Below, piece after piece: positions 61,501 to 64,000 of a stretch of DNA of 64,000 nucleotides. A program made the translations under genes and the position numbers. The notes beneath the pieces were generated by a model, which was not told the origin of the DNA, did not search any database, and worked only from the letters and a program-made list of their open reading frames with translations. The stretch is from contig OY747703.1 in assembly GCA_963556495.2 (NCBI GenBank), positions 60,660,796-60,724,795 of the forward strand, read 5' to 3'. Position 1 is the stretch's first letter; every line of letters starts with the position of its first letter. The stretch is from Valencia hispanica. Lineage: Eukaryota > Chordata > Actinopteri > Cyprinodontiformes > Valenciidae.

Positions 61501-64000
61501 ATACTTCTTTCGACTCTCATAAATACTTCTTTAGACTCTCATAAATACTTCTTTAGACTCATAAATACTTCTTTATACTCATAAATACTTCTTTAGACTC
61601 TCAGAAATACTTCTTTAGACTCTCATAAATACTTCTTTAGACTCTCATAAATACTTCTTTAGACTCAATACTTCTTTAGACTGTCATAAATATTTCTTTA
61701 GACTCATAAATACTTTCTTTAGACTCTCATAAATACTTTCTTTAGACTCATAAATACTTCTTTAGACTCACATAAATACTTCTTTAGACTCATTAATACT
61801 TCTTTAGACTCTCAGAAATACTTCTTTAGACTCTCAGAAATACTTCTTTAGACTCTCAGAAATACTACTTTAGACTCATAAATACTTCTTTAGACTCTCA
61901 AAAATACTTCTCTAGACTCTCATAAATACTTCTTTAGACTCTCATAAATACTTCTCTAGACTCTCATAAATACTTCTTTAGACTCATAAATACTTCTTTA
62001 GACTCTCAGAAATACTTCTTTAGACTCTCAGAAATACTTCTTTAGACTCATAAATACTTTCTTTAGACTCTCAGAAATACTTCTTTAGACTCATAAATAC
62101 TTCTTTAGACTCTCATAAATACTACTTTTGACTCATTAATACTTCTTTAGACCCTTAGAAATACTTCTTTAGACTCTCATAAATACTAGTTTAGACTCAT
62201 TAATACTTCTTTAGACTCTCATAAATACTTCTTTAGACTCTCATAAATGCTTCTTTAGATTCAGAAATACTTCTTTAGACTCAGAAATACTTCTTTATAC
62301 TCTAATAAATATTTCTTTAGACTCATTAATTCTTCTTTAGACTCTCATAAATACTTCTTTAGACTCTCAGAAATACTTCTTTAGACTCATAAATACTTCT
62401 TTAGACTCATAAATACTTCTTTAGACTCTCAGAAATACTTCTTTAGACTCATAAAGACTCATAAATACTTCTTTAGACTCTCATAAATACTTCTTTAGAC
62501 TCATAAAGACTCATAAATACTTCTTTAGATTTATAAATACTTCTTTAGACTCATAAATACTTCTTTAGACTCATTAATACTTCTTTAGACTCTCATAAAT
62601 ACTTCTTTAGACTCTCAGAAATACTTCTTTAGACTCTCAGAAATACTTCTTTAGACTCAGAAATACTTCTTTAGACTCATTAATACTTCTTTAGACTCTC
62701 ATAAATACTTCTTTAGACTCAGAAATACTTCTTTAGACTCAGAAATACTTCTTTAGACTCATTAATACTTCTTTAGACTAAAGACTCATAAATACTTCTT
62801 TCGACTCATAAATACTTCTTTAGACTCAGAAATACTTCTTTAGACTCATAAATACTTCTTTAGACTCTCAGAAATACTTCTTTAGACTCTCATAAATATT
62901 TCTTCAGACTCATAAATACTTTCTTTAGACTCTCATAAATACTTTCTTTAGACTCAGAAATACTTCTTTAGACTCTCATAAATACTTTCTTTAGACTCAT
63001 AAATACTTTCTTTAGACTCTCATAAATACTTTCTTTAGACTCATAAATACTTCTTTAGACTCATAAATACTTTCTTTAGACTCATAAATACTTCTTTAGA
63101 CTCTCAGAAATACTTCTTTAGACTCTCAGAAATACTTCTTTAGACTCAGAAATACTTCTTTAGACTCATAAATACTTCTTTAGACTCTCAAAAATACTTC
63201 TCTAGACTCTCATAAATACTTCTTTAGACTCTCATAAATACTTCTTAGACTCTCATAAATACTTCTTTAGACTCATAAATACTTCTTTAGACTCTCAGAA
63301 ATACTTCTTTAGACTTTCTCAGAAATACTTCTTTAGACTCATAAATACTTCTTTAGACTCTCATAAATACTTTCTTTAGACTCATAAATACTTCTTTAGA
63401 CTCATAAAGACTCATAAATACTTCTTTCGACTCATAAATACTTCTTTAGACTCTCAGAAATACTTCTTTAGACTCTCATAAATATTTCTTTAGACTCAGA
63501 AATACTTCTTTAGACTCATTAATACTTCTTTAGACTCTCATAAATACTTCTTTAGACTCTCAGAAATACTTCTTTAGACTCAGAAATACTTCTTTAGACT
63601 CAGAAATACTTCTTTATACTCTAATAAATATTTCTTTAGACTCATTAATTCTTCTTTAGACTCTCATAAATACTTCTTTAGACTCTCAGAAATACTTCTT
63701 TAGACTCTCATAAATGCTTCTTTAGATTCAGAAATACTTCTTTAGACTCTCATAAATACTTCTTTAGACTCTCATAAATATTTCTTCAGACTCATAAATA
63801 CTTTCTTTAGACTCTCATAAATACTTTCTTTAGACTCTCATAAATACTTCTTTAGACTCATAAATACTTTCTTTAGACTCTCATAAATACTTCTTTAGAC
63901 TCTCAGAAATACTTCTTTAGACTCATAAAGACTCATAAATACTTCTTTAGACTCTCATAAATACTTCTTTAGACTCATAAAGACTCATAAATACTTCTTT

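Larger units (their letters stand above)
13016..64000 (+). repeat. Satellite macro-array of 20/22-bp units, about 51 kb, running off the window
   Basis: Every unit contains the core AATACTTCTTTAGACTC or a close variant. The commonest spacers make a 22-bp unit (TCAGA or TCATA after CTC) or a 20-bp unit (ATA, ATTA or AGA after CTC). Rarer forms include a 17-bp unit (CTCAATACTTC), a 21-bp unit (ACTTTCTTTAG) and a 22-bp unit with CACATAAATAC. At about 21 bp per unit this is roughly 2,400 copies. All units lie in one orientation and no unrelated sequence interrupts them. The array is about one-third GC with almost no CpG. TAG and TAA recur in all + frames, and TGA and TAA on the - strand, so it is non-coding. 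A local pattern of three 22-bp units plus one 20-bp unit (86 bp) is common. The right boundary is outside the window. Confidence 0.98.

Noticed and set aside
13016..64000. Array as a CRISPR-like or spacer-containing repeat
   Set aside because: Units are contiguous and near-identical with no unique spacers, and the genome is eukaryotic.
13016..64000. Array as telomeric or CENP-B-box centromeric repeat
   Set aside because: There is no TTAGGG run, and the CpG-containing CENP-B box cannot fit in an almost CpG-free unit. A centromeric role is not excluded, but nothing in the unit indicates it.
13016..64000. Heat-shock element or AP-1 arrays in the satellite
   Set aside because: GAAATACTTC has the wrong spacing for a heat-shock element. 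The AP-1-like AGACTCA differs from TGACTCA at the first base in nearly all units; only isolated variants (such as near 62128) match.

Overview
This is a eukaryotic, almost certainly teleost fish, nuclear window. The evidence is spliced genes with short GT-AG introns, a vertebrate-type PET117 and KAT14 pair, a degraded fish-type L2-like LINE, and many mini- and microsatellites. The species cannot be named from the sequence. The abundance of GGTTCTG/CAGAACC words in non-coding DNA is only a weak lineage hint.

Layout. Positions 1-881 hold the last three coding exons of an unrecognised single-pass membrane protein (+ strand), preceded by an intronic 27-bp minisatellite. A long probable 3' UTR follows to about 3033. 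Positions 3034-4620 are intergenic. PET117 (cytochrome c oxidase assembly factor, 81 aa, two coding exons) lies at 4853-5856. KAT14/CSRP2BP (ATAC-complex acetyltransferase subunit, ten coding exons, 772 aa reconstructed) lies at 7015-10191. Both are on the + strand. Between them lies only a plausible splice donor, a 30-bp minisatellite and the KAT14 acceptor, with no AATAAA or ATTAAA, so the two genes look as if they share a promoter and 5' leader. A 5'-truncated, frameshifted LINE lies on the - strand at about 10780-12787.

From about 13016 to the end of the window (about 51 kb, still running at 64000) the DNA is one uninterrupted, single-orientation satellite array. Its units are 20 or 22 bp, with minor 16- to 21-bp forms, around the core AATACTTCTTTAGACTC. 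There are roughly 2,400 units. They are arranged in nested higher-order blocks, and shared private variants reveal duplications with offsets of about 0.5, 1.5, 1.6, 9.86, 10.53 and 12.6 kb. I see no gene in the array, and stop codons recur in all frames.

Functionally, PET117 works in mitochondrial complex IV assembly and KAT14 in chromatin acetylation; the proteins are not known to me to act together. The most unusual features are the macro-array, a KAT14 intron minisatellite in which every unit carries a complete 3' splice site, and the apparent PET117-KAT14 shared transcription unit. Four CTCF-like motifs lie around these genes.
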